Assembly (NCBI GenBank): GCA_020073185.1
Contig: JAIQFT010000029.1
Location: forward strand, 1-49,341
From: Terriglobia bacterium
Lineage (GTDB): Bacteria; Acidobacteriota; Terriglobia; Terriglobales; Acidobacteriaceae
Direction of reading: 5' to 3'
DNA: 49,341 nt
The position numbers and the translations under genes are program-made. The stretch's first letter is position 1. The number at the start of each line of letters is the position of its first letter. A model generated the notes under the pieces. The model saw only the letters and a list, made by a program, of their open reading frames with translations, searched no databases and was not told where the DNA came from. Of the stretch, positions 17,479-25,331 are shown in pieces.

Positions 17479-20394
17479 GTGGGTAACAGAATCGGAGATC
17501 CCGCACTCGCCGCTCGCCTGCGCCAGGCGCTTCGCGGCGAAGTTCTCTTCGACGCCTTCACCCGCGGGCGTTATTCCACCGACGCCTCCATCTACCAGAT
17601 CGAGCCCATCGGCGTTGCCCTGCCGCACGACACCGCCGACGTCGAAGCTGCAATTGCCCTGGCGCGCGAACAAGGCTTCCCCGTCCTGCCGCGCGGCGCC
17701 GGAAGTTCGCAGAACGGCCAGACCGTCAACCAGGCGCTCGTCCTGGACACCTCGCGCCACATGGACCAGGTGCTCGAACTCGACCCCGAGCGCGGCACCG
17801 CTGTCGTCCAGCCCGGCATCGTCCTGGACCACCTGAACGCCAAGCTGAAGTCCACCGGCTGGTATTTCCCGGTGGATGTCTCGACCTCCAACTGCGCCAC
17901 CCTCGGCGGCATGACCGGCAATAACTCCGCCGGCGCCCGCTCCATCAAGTACGGCATCATGGTGCACAACGTCCTGGAGATCGAAACCGTCCTCGCCGAC
18001 GGCGCCCGCTGCCTCTTCGGCGAGGTCTCGCAGAGCGGAAACCCCATCGCGCCCCGCGTCGCCGCCCTCGCCGACTCCCTGCGCGCGCTCTACCGCAACC
18101 ACGCCCAGGACATCGCGGAGCGCGTTCCCAAGCTCATGCGCAAGGTCGGCGGCTACAACCTCTACATGATGAACGCCACCCCGCTGAACCTGGCAAAAAT
18201 TCTGGTCGGGTCCGAAGGCACGCTCGGCTTCTTCACCCGCATCAAGCTTCAGCTCCACCGCATTCCCAAGCACAAGGTGCAGGCCGTCTGCCATTTCGAG
18301 CGCTTCTACGACTCCATGGACATGGTGCGCCACATCGTCCAGCTCAATCCCTCCGCGGTTGAACTGCTCGACCGCACCATGCTGGAGTTGGCGCACGCTA
18401 TCGCCACCTTCCGCCCCACTATTGACCGCATCGTCCGCGGCCACCCCGCTGCCCTGCTGTTCGTGGAATTCGCCGGCGAGGAGCAGGCGGCGCTCATCGA
18501 CTCCATCGGCAAACTAGAAGAGTTGCTCGCCGACCACGGCTTCCCCAACTCCGTCGTGCGCGCCGTGGACAACAAGACCCAGTCCGAGCTTGCCGACGTC
18601 CGCAAGGCCGGGCTCAACATCATGATGTCCATGAAGGGCGCCGGGAAACCGGTCTCCTTCATCGAGGATTGCGCCGTTCCCCTCGACGATCTCGCCGAAT
18701 ACACCGATCGCCTGGCCAACGTCTTCCGCAAGCACGGCACCAGCGGCACGCTCTACGCCCACGCCTCCGTCGGCTGCCTGCATATTCGCCCCGTGCTCAA
18801 CATGAAGGACCCGGCAGACATCAAGAAGATGCGCGCCATCGCCGAGGAAGCCTTTGCCATGGTGCGCGAGTACAAGGGCTCGCACTCCAGTGAGCACGGC
18901 GACGGCATCAGCCGCTCCGAATTTCATGAGCAGATGTTCGGCGAGCGCCTGGTGCGCGCCTTCGAAGCGGTCAAGGATGCCTTTGATCCCGGCGGCCTGT
19001 TCAATCCCGGCAGGATCGTGCGTGCACCGCGCATGGACGATCGCAGCCTGTTCCGCTACAAGCCCGGCTACGGCCCCAAGCCCATCGAGACCGTTCTCGA
19101 CTGGTCCGACTGGGGCGGCCTGCTGGGCGCCGCCGAGATGTGCAACAACAACGGCGCCTGCCGCAAGCTCGACGCCGGCGTCATGTGCCCGTCCTACATC
19201 GCCACCCGCAACGAAAAGGACGTAACCCGCGGCCGCGCCAATTCCCTGCGCCTCGCTATCAGCGGTCAGCTCGGTCCCGATGCCTTCGCCTCCGACGCCA
19301 TGAAGGAGACGATGGACCTGTGCGTCGGTTGCAAGGCCTGCCGCCGCGAGTGTCCTACCGGCGTGGACATGGCGCGCATGAAGTTCGAGTTCCTGCACCA
19401 GTGGCACCAGCGCAAGGGCGTCTCGACCCGCACCAAAATCACCGCCTACCTGCCGCATTACGCGCCGATGGCCAGCCGGTTCGCTCCCCTGATCAACCTG
19501 CGCAACTCGATCCCCGGCTTGGCCGCTCTTTCGGAAAAATTCACCGGCCTGAGCGCCCGCCGCAAATTGCCCGCGTGGCGCGGCGATATTTACAGACCCG
19601 CGGTTGCTCCACCCTTGTCTCGCCCGGGGTTGGCGAAACAGGGTGGGGAAGTTCTGGGTGGGAAAGAAGTCGTCCTCTTCGTTGACTGCTTCAGCCGCTA
19701 CTTCGAACCGGAAAACGCCCGCGCCGCCCGCGCCGTTCTCGAATCCGCCGGCTGCAACGTCATCGAACCCAACCGCGGCCGTCCTCTCTGCTGCGGCCGC
19801 ACATTTCTCAGCGCCGGCCTGGTCGAACCCGCGCGCGAAGAACTCTCCCGCGTTGTCGCCACCCTTGGTCCACATGTCCAGCGCGGCGTACCCATCATCG
19901 GCATCGAGCCTTCGTGCCTTCTCACCTTCCGCGACGAACTGAAAGCCCTCCTCAAGGGCGACGCCGTGGACGCCATCGCCGCGCAGGCGCTTTTGTTCGA
20001 GGAATTCATCTCGCAGGAAAGCGGACAAGGCAATCTCAAGCTCGACCTCCACGATCACGGCCCCCGGACGGCTTTCCTCCACGGCCACTGCCACCAGAAA
20101 GCCTTCGGCGCCATGCCCGCCGTGGTCAGCGTGCTCCAGCTTGTTCCCAACCTTTCCGTCAAAGTAATTGATTCAAGCTGCTGCGGCATGGCCGGCGCCT
20201 TCGGCTACGAGAGAGAGCATTACGAGGTCTCGATGAAGATGGCCGAGCGCAGCCTGCTTCCCGCGGTGCGCCAGGCGCCCGCGAATGCGCTCATCGTCGC
20301 CGACGGCACCAGTTGCCGCCACCAGATCGAGGCCGGCGCCCGACGCCAGGCCATCCACGTCGCTCGCGTGCTGGAATCGGCGCTTGTGACGTGA
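17479..20394 (+). CDS. Fused FAD-linked 2-hydroxyacid dehydrogenase with 4Fe-4S/CCG domain (YdiJ-like)
   Basis: The 971-residue protein joins an FAD-binding PCMH domain (about 30-250, with PRGAGSSQNGQ and MTGNNSAGARS), an FAD-oxidase C-terminal domain (to about 530), an iron-sulfur region (CNNNGACR near 555 and CVGCKACRRECP near 614) and two cysteine-rich CCG domains (LCCGRTF near 772, and DSSCCGMAGAFGYE near 900). This matches E. coli YdiJ and fused GlcD/GlcF proteins, which oxidise D-2-hydroxyglutarate, D-lactate or glycolate and pass electrons to the respiratory chain. The GTG start lacks a strong ribosome-binding site. The aminotransferase that follows suggests glycolate or related 2-hydroxyacid use. 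Confidence 0.92.
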   Translation: MGNRIGDPALAARLRQALRGEVLFDAFTRGRYSTDASIYQIEPIGVALPHDTADVEAAIALAREQGFPVLPRGAGSSQNGQTVNQALVLDTSRHMDQVLELDPERGTAVVQPGIVLDHLNAKLKSTGWYFPVDVSTSNCATLGGMTGNNSAGARSIKYGIMVHNVLEIETVLADGARCLFGEVSQSGNPIAPRVAALADSLRALYRNHAQDIAERVPKLMRKVGGYNLYMMNATPLNLAKILVGSEGTLGFFTRIKLQLHRIPKHKVQAVCHFERFYDSMDMVRHIVQLNPSAVELLDRTMLELAHAIATFRPTIDRIVRGHPAALLFVEFAGEEQAALIDSIGKLEELLADHGFPNSVVRAVDNKTQSELADVRKAGLNIMMSMKGAGKPVSFIEDCAVPLDDLAEYTDRLANVFRKHGTSGTLYAHASVGCLHIRPVLNMKDPADIKKMRAIAEEAFAMVREYKGSHSSEHGDGISRSEFHEQMFGERLVRAFEAVKDAFDPGGLFNPGRIVRAPRMDDRSLFRYKPGYGPKPIETVLDWSDWGGLLGAAEMCNNNGACRKLDAGVMCPSYIATRNEKDVTRGRANSLRLAISGQLGPDAFASDAMKETMDLCVGCKACRRECPTGVDMARMKFEFLHQWHQRKGVSTRTKITAYLPHYAPMASRFAPLINLRNSIPGLAALSEKFTGLSARRKLPAWRGDIYRPAVAPPLSRPGLAKQGGEVLGGKEVVLFVDCFSRYFEPENARAARAVLESAGCNVIEPNRGRPLCCGRTFLSAGLVEPAREELSRVVATLGPHVQRGVPIIGIEPSCLLTFRDELKALLKGDAVDAIAAQALLFEEFISQESGQGNLKLDLHDHGPRTAFLHGHCHQKAFGAMPAVVSVLQLVPNLSVKVIDSSCCGMAGAFGYEREHYEVSMKMAERSLLPAVRQAPANALIVADGTSCRHQIEAGARRQAIHVARVLESALVT

Positions 20395-20412
20395 AGGAAA
20401 AGAGGCGGCAGC

Positions 20413-20643
20413 ATGAAGGATGTTCGATTGGCAGCAATGGGCCTGATTTGGCTTGCATTGGGATTATTCTTGGCGTTCCGTCCTGCATCAGCGCAGGCAA
20501 TTATGGATGGGCACGCGGATTGGTTTAAGCGTGGCTCCTGGCACCCCATTAGGAGCTTGCCCCCGTGGCTGGTTAGGGCGTTTGGGGGAGTGGTAATCAT
20601 GGGCGCGGCGCTTTTCTTCTACATGTTCGCAAAATCAAACTGA
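20413..20643 (+). CDS. Small membrane protein, unknown function
   Basis: The 76-residue protein has two hydrophobic segments (residues 7-25, LAAMGLIWLALGLFLAF, and about 53-72, LVRAFGGVVIMGAALFFY) joined by a polar loop. No family is recognised. GAGG lies eight bases before the ATG. It sits 18 bases after the dehydrogenase and before the aminotransferase, so it is likely in the same operon. It may be membrane-anchoring for the oxidoreductase, but nothing in the sequence shows that. Confidence 0.6.
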   Translation: MKDVRLAAMGLIWLALGLFLAFRPASAQAIMDGHADWFKRGSWHPIRSLPPWLVRAFGGVVIMGAALFFYMFAKSN

Positions 20644-20723
20644 TCCGCTTGCATTTTCCTGTTCCCTATGTCGCAATAGAAACTTCGCCGCCATCCGACA
20701 TCATCGCCAGTGAGGCACGCATC

Positions 20724-21923
20724 ATGCCCTATCGCCCCGGCCGTCACTTCCTGCAAATTCCCGGCCCCACCAACGTTCCCGACCGCATCCAGCGCGCCAT
20801 GCACGCCGCCGTCATGGACCATCGCGGTCCCGACTTCGCCCGCCTCGGCCACGAAGTCCTCGAGGGCATCAAGTCCATTTTCCGTACCTCCGGCCATGTC
20901 ATCATCTTTCCTTCCTCGGGCAGCGGTGGCTGGGAATCCGCCATCGTCAACACCCTTTCTCCCGGCGACAAGGTCCTGACGTACGAAACCGGCCAGTTCG
21001 CCACCCTGTGGCAGCAGGTCGCGCGCCGTCACGGGCTCGATGTGGAATTCGTTCCCGGCGACTGGCGCCATGGCGTTGATCCCGCCGACGTCGAGCGCCG
21101 TCTCATCGAAGACCACAGCCACGCCTTTAAGGCCGTCATGGTCGTCCACAACGAGACCTCCACCGGCGTCACTAATCGCGTTCCGGAAATCCGCAAGGCC
21201 ATCCACGCCGCCCACCATCCCGCTCTATTCATGATCGACGCCGTCTCCTCGCTTGCCTCCTCCGAACTCAGGCAGGACGAATGGCAAGTTGACGTCGTGG
21301 TCGGCGGTTCGCAGAAGGGCCTGATGCTTCCGCCCGGGCTGGCCTTCAACTCCGTCTCCGAAAAAGCCCTCGCCGCGAATAAGACCGCGCGTCTCAGCCG
21401 CTCCTACTGGGACTGGCAGCAGATGCTCAAGGACAACGCCTCCGGCTACTTCCCCTACACGCCCGCGACCACTCTGCTCTACGGCTTAAAAGAGGCCATC
21501 GCCATGCTGCACGAAGAAGGCCTCGAGAACGTTGTCGCGCGCCACAGTCGCCACGCCGCCGCCACGCGTGCTGCCGTCGAAGCCTGGGGACTGGAAAATC
21601 TCGCCCTTGATCCGCGTGAATATTCCAGCTCCGTGACCGCTGTCCTGATGCCGCAAGGCCACGACGCCGATGCCTTCCGCAAGATCACGCTGGAGAAGTA
21701 CGACCTGTCGCTCGGCGCCGGCCTCGGCAAGGTAAAAGGCAAGGTGTTCCGCATCGGCCACCTCGGCGACTTCAACGACCTCATGCTCATGGGCACGCTC
21801 TCCGGCGTCGAGATGGGCCTGCGCGCCGCCGGCGTTCCCCACAAATCGGGTGGCGTGCTGGCCGCCATGGACGTGCTCAGCAAACACTCCGTCACCCCTG
21901 TCGAAGCTAACCTCGCGCGGTAG
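20724..21923 (+). CDS. Serine-glyoxylate / alanine-glyoxylate-type aminotransferase
   Basis: The 399-residue pyridoxal-phosphate enzyme belongs to class V. It has the family N-terminus (FLQIPGPTNVPDRIQRAM), an Asp in the FMIDAVSSL motif and Lys198 in VVGGSQKGLMLPPG, which forms the Schiff base. Such enzymes convert glyoxylate to glycine with serine or alanine as donor. The ATG at 20724 has GTGAGG eight bases upstream and matches the usual start; a longer frame to 20649 is unlikely. Following a 2-hydroxyacid dehydrogenase, it would turn glyoxylate made from glycolate into glycine. The amino donor is not settled by sequence. Confidence 0.93.
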   Translation: MPYRPGRHFLQIPGPTNVPDRIQRAMHAAVMDHRGPDFARLGHEVLEGIKSIFRTSGHVIIFPSSGSGGWESAIVNTLSPGDKVLTYETGQFATLWQQVARRHGLDVEFVPGDWRHGVDPADVERRLIEDHSHAFKAVMVVHNETSTGVTNRVPEIRKAIHAAHHPALFMIDAVSSLASSELRQDEWQVDVVVGGSQKGLMLPPGLAFNSVSEKALAANKTARLSRSYWDWQQMLKDNASGYFPYTPATTLLYGLKEAIAMLHEEGLENVVARHSRHAAATRAAVEAWGLENLALDPREYSSSVTAVLMPQGHDADAFRKITLEKYDLSLGAGLGKVKGKVFRIGHLGDFNDLMLMGTLSGVEMGLRAAGVPHKSGGVLAAMDVLSKHSVTPVEANLAR

Positions 21924-21937
21924 ATTCAGCCATTAGC

Positions 21938-21980
21938 TGTCGGCTTTCGGCTCTCGGATCGCGAAAACCGCAAGCCGACA
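21938..21980. terminator. Hairpin after the aminotransferase gene
   Basis: TGTCGGCTT and AAGCCGACA form a nine-base stem with a 25-base loop containing a further TCGGCTCTCGG run, 14 bases after the stop. AT-rich sequence follows (CCAAAAATTTAC). It resembles intergenic REP-type elements and may stop transcription, but lacks a clean T run. Confidence 0.45.
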
Positions 21981-22104
21981 CCTATTTGTCGCCAAAAATT
22001 TACAAAAACGACGGCGTAACCTTTTCTTCTTCCTTCGCTCTAGTGCTCAGGCTCGCCATTCTTCCGTGCCGGTGTTGAAGATGGCGACACTGCGAGGCAT
22101 GTCC

Positions 22105-22566
22105 ATGAACAATCTCAATCCAGCGCTGGGGTTTGCCATGAATCAGCCGAGTGTTCCGCCCGCTGATACTCAGCCCAGGTTTATGCAGCGGTTTATCGTC
22201 AAGCTTGACGCGCGCGTCTTTGCCATTCCCGTCGATCAGGTGGACTGGATCGAATCGGCCGCCAACTACGTCCGCCTGCACGTGGGCCCCAACAGCCACC
22301 TGATGCGCGCCACCATGGCCACCGTCGAAGCGTCGCTCGACCCGCACCAGTTCATGCGCATTCACCGCAACGCCATCGTCAACCTGCCGCGCGTGCAGGA
22401 GTACCACATGCCCGCCCGCGGCAGCATGCACGTCCGGCTGCGCGACGGCTCGCGTGTGCCCCTGAGCCGCGGCTACCAGCCTGCGGTGCGCAAGATGCTT
22501 CGCCAGGGCGCCGCCCCTGGAAATTCCTTGGCGGCTTCCGGCTCGCTACGGCACCCCATGAGTTGA
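22105..22566 (+). CDS. LytTR-type DNA-binding regulator without receiver domain
   Basis: The 153-residue protein has a short N-terminal extension and a LytTR domain from about residue 30 (FIVKLDARVFAIPVDQVDWI) through SAANYVRLHV, FMRIHRNAIVNL and VPLSRGYQPAVRKML. The domain binds DNA through beta strands. There is no response-regulator receiver, so control must come through another partner or ligand. The ATG at 22105 is preferred because GAGG lies seven bases upstream; starts at 22066 and 22081 are open. A small membrane gene, frameshifted here, follows ten bases after the stop; paired LytTR/membrane-inhibitor genes are known in other bacteria. Confidence 0.85.
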   Translation: MNNLNPALGFAMNQPSVPPADTQPRFMQRFIVKLDARVFAIPVDQVDWIESAANYVRLHVGPNSHLMRATMATVEASLDPHQFMRIHRNAIVNLPRVQEYHMPARGSMHVRLRDGSRVPLSRGYQPAVRKMLRQGAAPGNSLAASGSLRHPMS

Positions 22567-22575
22567 GGTGGACTC

Positions 22576-22862
22576 ATGGCGGTCACGGCCTCGCAGCCGG
22601 CAGAGGCGATCCCGCTTCAAGAATCGCCTCTGCCGAGTACCTCGCCTCGCCTGTCCATTGTCCTCGGCTCGGTTTGGTTCTGTTGTTTCAGACCGGATGC
22701 GCCATCGCGGTGATCGCCAATTGCATTGCTCTGTTGATCAGCGGCCCCAGCTTGCGCATACCCTTGAAGGCTACGGCGCTGCATTCCGAGCCACTGCGGC
22801 TGCCCCTGCTGGCCCTAGCCACCGCCCCTGCTTGGCTGCTACGGCAAAGGCCGTGCAATTAG
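22576..22862 (+). pseudogene. Frameshifted small membrane protein after the LytTR gene
   Basis: An ATG at 22576 has GAGGTGG six bases upstream and reads MAVTASQPAEAIPLQESP... to about residue 35 (VLGSVWFC) before stopping. The continuation, LFQTGCAIAVIANCIALLIS and beyond, is in another frame to a TAG at 22860. A single missing base near 22690 (within TTCTGTTGTTTC) would restore one hydrophobic protein of about 95 residues. It may be a real lesion or a sequencing error. If intact, it would sit in an operon with the LytTR gene. Confidence 0.5.
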
Positions 22863-23080
22863 GGCACGCGGCTGCTCTTGGAACGCCTCAAAACAGATTG
22901 CAGGAGATCGACGGCTCGTTGCCGGACCAGCGGCCACATATGCGGGCTTGGCAGGTAGATAGGATTGCCGCAGTCGTCGCACAGAGCCTGCCTTCGACCT
23001 TTCAGATGGGTCAGATCGGACGGCTCGACGGAAAACCATTTGTCGCAACGGTTACAGTAGACTGAAACCGGAACCTCCAT
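22859..23080 (-). CDS. Small zinc-ribbon protein
   Basis: The 73-residue protein has Cys9-x2-Cys12 and Cys34-x2-Cys37, a single zinc ribbon, followed by a basic C-terminal tail (LLQSVLRRSKSSRVP). GGAGG lies seven bases before the ATG, which supports it as a real gene. Function is unknown; the fold is common in nucleic-acid or protein-binding proteins. It is divergent from the AbrB-like gene and convergent with the LytTR-linked gene. Confidence 0.68.
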   Translation of the reverse strand: MEVPVSVYCNRCDKWFSVEPSDLTHLKGRRQALCDDCGNPIYLPSPHMWPLVRQRAVDLLQSVLRRSKSSRVP

Positions 23081-23296
23081 GCTGGGCCTCCGCCAGAAAA
23101 GTGCGTGTTTGGGCTGGGACTAGCTGCCGCTCTCGCCGACTGCTCGACGCCGAATAGATTGCTTGCAGCCGCCGAGGTTACGCCACCAACAGGCTGAAAA
23201 TTAGCGATCCAATCTGATCGGCAGTGCTTCTAAGCAGCCTCGGCGCACCGCACCCTTCGTCCCAACATTCATTCCGCTTCTGGCCGACGCGAGTGT

Positions 23297-23320
23297 GCGA
23301 TGTGATTAGAATGTAATCGC
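23297..23320. promoter_or_regulatory. Inverted-repeat operator candidate of the AbrB-like gene
   Basis: GCGATgtgATTagAATgtaATCGC is an imperfect 24-base palindrome with matching outer (GCGAT/ATCGC) and inner (ATT/AAT) arms. It ends directly before the GAGGG ribosome-binding site and overlaps TAGAAT (23307-23312), a possible -10 box. Autorepression by the AbrB/MazE-type protein would fit, since such proteins often bind their own promoters. Confidence 0.5.
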
Positions 23321-23334
23321 GAGGGCGTAGCGGC

Positions 23335-23553
23335 ATGAACACCAAGCTCGTCCGCATCGGCAATTCCCGCAGTATCCGAATTCCCGAGCGTCTCAGCGGG
23401 CAGTGCGGACAGGGTGACACGGTCGAGTTGCGAGTCGAGAACGGCTGTCTGCTGATTTCTACCGGACGTCGGCCACTTCAAGGCTGGGAGGAAGCATTTC
23501 GTGCGGCTGGGCCGGCGGCAGAGGACGGACTCCTACGGGAGAACGCAGATTGA
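23335..23553 (+). CDS. AbrB/MazE-type antitoxin-like regulator, short and without toxin gene
   Basis: The 72-residue protein has a SpoVT-AbrB DNA-binding domain at residues 1-46 (MNTKLVRIGNSRSIRIPERL, then GDTVELRVENGCLLIS). The following GWEEAFRAAGPAAEDGLL is typical of MazE-type antitoxins. The family usually continues with an acidic, aromatic tail that binds MazF; here it ends after LLRENAD. No MazF-like gene follows; instead the next gene's TTG overlaps the TGA. It may now act only as a transcription regulator. GAGGG lies nine bases upstream. Confidence 0.8.
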   Translation: MNTKLVRIGNSRSIRIPERLSGQCGQGDTVELRVENGCLLISTGRRPLQGWEEAFRAAGPAAEDGLLRENAD

Positions 23554-24281
23554 GGGTTATTATCGCCATCCTTTTATGGGCAGCATGCGTGTCGGCCCAA
23601 GAGATCCCATCCGGGACTGCTTTGCCGATCACGCTGACCTCTACCCTCGATGCCATGAAGGCCAAACCTGGCCAGCCGATCGCCGGCAGCATCGCGCAGG
23701 ACGTGCCGTTGCCTTCAGGCACAAAGATTCGCTCCGGCTCGCGCGTGAACGGGCAAGTGCTGCAGGCAGGCTTGATTTCCGACGGCGGCTCTTACCTGCG
23801 CATTCGATTCGATCAGGTCCGCAGCCATGGACGCACCATTCCAGTCACCACTAGCCTGCGCGCCATCGCCTCACCGCGGGCGGTGCGGCACGCGCAGTTG
23901 CCGAGCCACAGCCCGTACCGCGGGGAATCTCCGGCCAATTGGACGACCGTTCAAATCGGCGATGACGTAGTGTATCGCGGCGGTGGCCATGTCATGCACG
24001 GTGACGCGGTCGTCGGCGACCCAGTGCCGGAGGGGGTGCTGGCCGAGTTGACCGCAGAGTCCGGGTGCGCAACCAGCAGCGCCCATCGCAGATTGGCGCT
24101 GTGGGTCTTTGCCTCCTCTGCTTGTGGCGCCTACGATTTCTTTGACGACCTGAAAATTGCCCAAGCCGGCGACACCAACCCGATCGGTGAGATTGTCCTT
24201 CAGTCAAAGAAGAGCGTGAAGATCCCCACCGGCAGCGCCATGCTGCTGATCACCGCCGAAGGTCCCCAACCGCATCCCTGA
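23550..24281 (+). CDS. Exported protein of unknown function
   Basis: The 243-residue protein has a signal peptide (MRVIIAILLWAACVSAQ, cleavage near residue 17). The mature part has a beta-rich domain (TALPITLTSTLDAMKAKPGQ, then GTKIRSGSRVNGQVLQAG) resembling periplasmic TrbI/conjugation-like barrels, but I cannot assign a family. The C-terminal 60 residues are Ala/Ser-rich. It starts with TTG overlapping the AbrB-like stop (TTGA), which implies translational coupling, so the two are one operon. This links a small DNA-binding regulator to an envelope protein. Confidence 0.68.
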   Translation: MRVIIAILLWAACVSAQEIPSGTALPITLTSTLDAMKAKPGQPIAGSIAQDVPLPSGTKIRSGSRVNGQVLQAGLISDGGSYLRIRFDQVRSHGRTIPVTTSLRAIASPRAVRHAQLPSHSPYRGESPANWTTVQIGDDVVYRGGGHVMHGDAVVGDPVPEGVLAELTAESGCATSSAHRRLALWVFASSACGAYDFFDDLKIAQAGDTNPIGEIVLQSKKSVKIPTGSAMLLITAEGPQPHP

Positions 24282-24374
24282 GACGCTGCCTCGCGGTTCG
24301 CGATGGGCTGTTCTCTACGGTTACGCGGGAGCATAATCCGGTTGACGGCAGTGGTATACCCGAAGACGAACATT

Positions 24375-25148
24375 ATGGACACCAAGGACCCCAAGCGTCT
24401 CCTTCAAGAACTCCGTGCCGAAAGCACGCGAGTTTCAGATACGCTCGCCGACGCCGCGGCGTCCGGGCAATCCCCGTCCGCGGTTACGGACGCTGATTTT
24501 CTGACATTACTGTCACAGCACACCGAACAATTGGTCAAGGCTAGAAGCGATCTGGAGCGATCCTATGACATCACTCTCGAAGCGCTCGGCGACGTGCTCG
24601 ACCTGTGGGACGCTGACACCGGACACCATGCCAAGCGCGTAACCGCCTTCACCATCGCACTGACCCGAGCGATGGGCCTGCCCGCGGATGAGATCCGCGT
24701 CATTGCCCGCGGCGCCTTCCTGCACGATATCGGCAAGACCGGCATCTCGCGTTCTATCCTGCGCAAGGCGGGGGAGCTCACACTTGAGGAGATTGAGGTC
24801 ATGCGCCAGCACTGTTACTGCGGCTACAAGCTGCTGCGCAAAATTCCCTTTCTCGCCGAAGCCGCCGAAATCGTCTACGCGCACCACGAGCACTGGGACG
24901 GAACCGGCTACCCGCGCCATCTCAAGGGGAGCGAGATTCCGCCGGGGGGACGCATTGTTGCCGTGGCGAACACGCTGGACGCCATCACCTCGAACCAGCC
25001 TTACCGCCCAGCGCAATCGCTGATCGCCGCCCGAGAGGAGATCGCCCGCTTGGCAGGACGCCAGTTCGATCCCGAGGTGGTAAAAGCTTTTCTCAGCATT
25101 CCCGAATCCATGTGGCACAATCTGCGCACCGAAATCTCTAACCAGTGA
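24375..25148 (+). CDS. HD-GYP-domain protein (possible c-di-GMP phosphodiesterase)
   Basis: The 257-residue protein has an N-terminal helical region and an HD-GYP domain at about 75-245: HHAKRV, HDIGK (His117-Asp118), QHCYCGYKLL, HHEHWDGTGYP (near 176) and RIVAVANTLDA. HD-GYP enzymes hydrolyse cyclic di-GMP to pGpG or GMP using two or three metals. The AD motif, whose Asp is a metal ligand in the HD superfamily, is AN here (Asn199), so activity may be altered. No receiver domain is present. The ATG at 24375 is chosen because the upstream part has no conserved sequence; the ribosome-binding site is weak. Confidence 0.85.
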   Translation: MDTKDPKRLLQELRAESTRVSDTLADAAASGQSPSAVTDADFLTLLSQHTEQLVKARSDLERSYDITLEALGDVLDLWDADTGHHAKRVTAFTIALTRAMGLPADEIRVIARGAFLHDIGKTGISRSILRKAGELTLEEIEVMRQHCYCGYKLLRKIPFLAEAAEIVYAHHEHWDGTGYPRHLKGSEIPPGGRIVAVANTLDAITSNQPYRPAQSLIAAREEIARLAGRQFDPEVVKAFLSIPESMWHNLRTEISNQ

Positions 25149-25257
25149 GCGCAACGGGTTGGCTCGGAGGAACCGAATTCACGCTCTCGCTTCCGGATAG
25201 CGTCCATCAACTAGACCGGATTCGGAGATAGTGTAGCCGCCGTTCCATGTACCTCAG

Positions 25258-25303
25258 CGGCTGAAGCCGGAATGATGGCGACAGTGCAGGCCTGATGGCC
25301 TGC
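25258..25303. repeat. Paired hairpins between convergent genes
   Basis: CGGCTGAAGCCG (25258-25269) and GCAGGCC-TGAT-GGCCTGC (25286-25303, seven-base perfect stem) lie between the HD-GYP gene and the convergent kinase gene. They look like a REP-type intergenic element, and the second could act as a two-way terminator. The T runs needed for an intrinsic terminator are missing. Confidence 0.5.
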
Positions 25304-25331
25304 GCCACCCCAGGTACCGATACAGACAATC

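Noticed and set aside
18514-20094. A 526-codon minus-strand frame inside the FAD/4Fe-4S dehydrogenase
   Set aside because: It is Gly/Ala/Val-rich with no motif, and lies opposite a gene with clear domains, so it is a GC-driven shadow.
23550-23900. MazF toxin after the AbrB/MazE-like gene
   Set aside because: The overlapping downstream gene encodes a signal peptide and a beta-rich exported protein with no MazF features.
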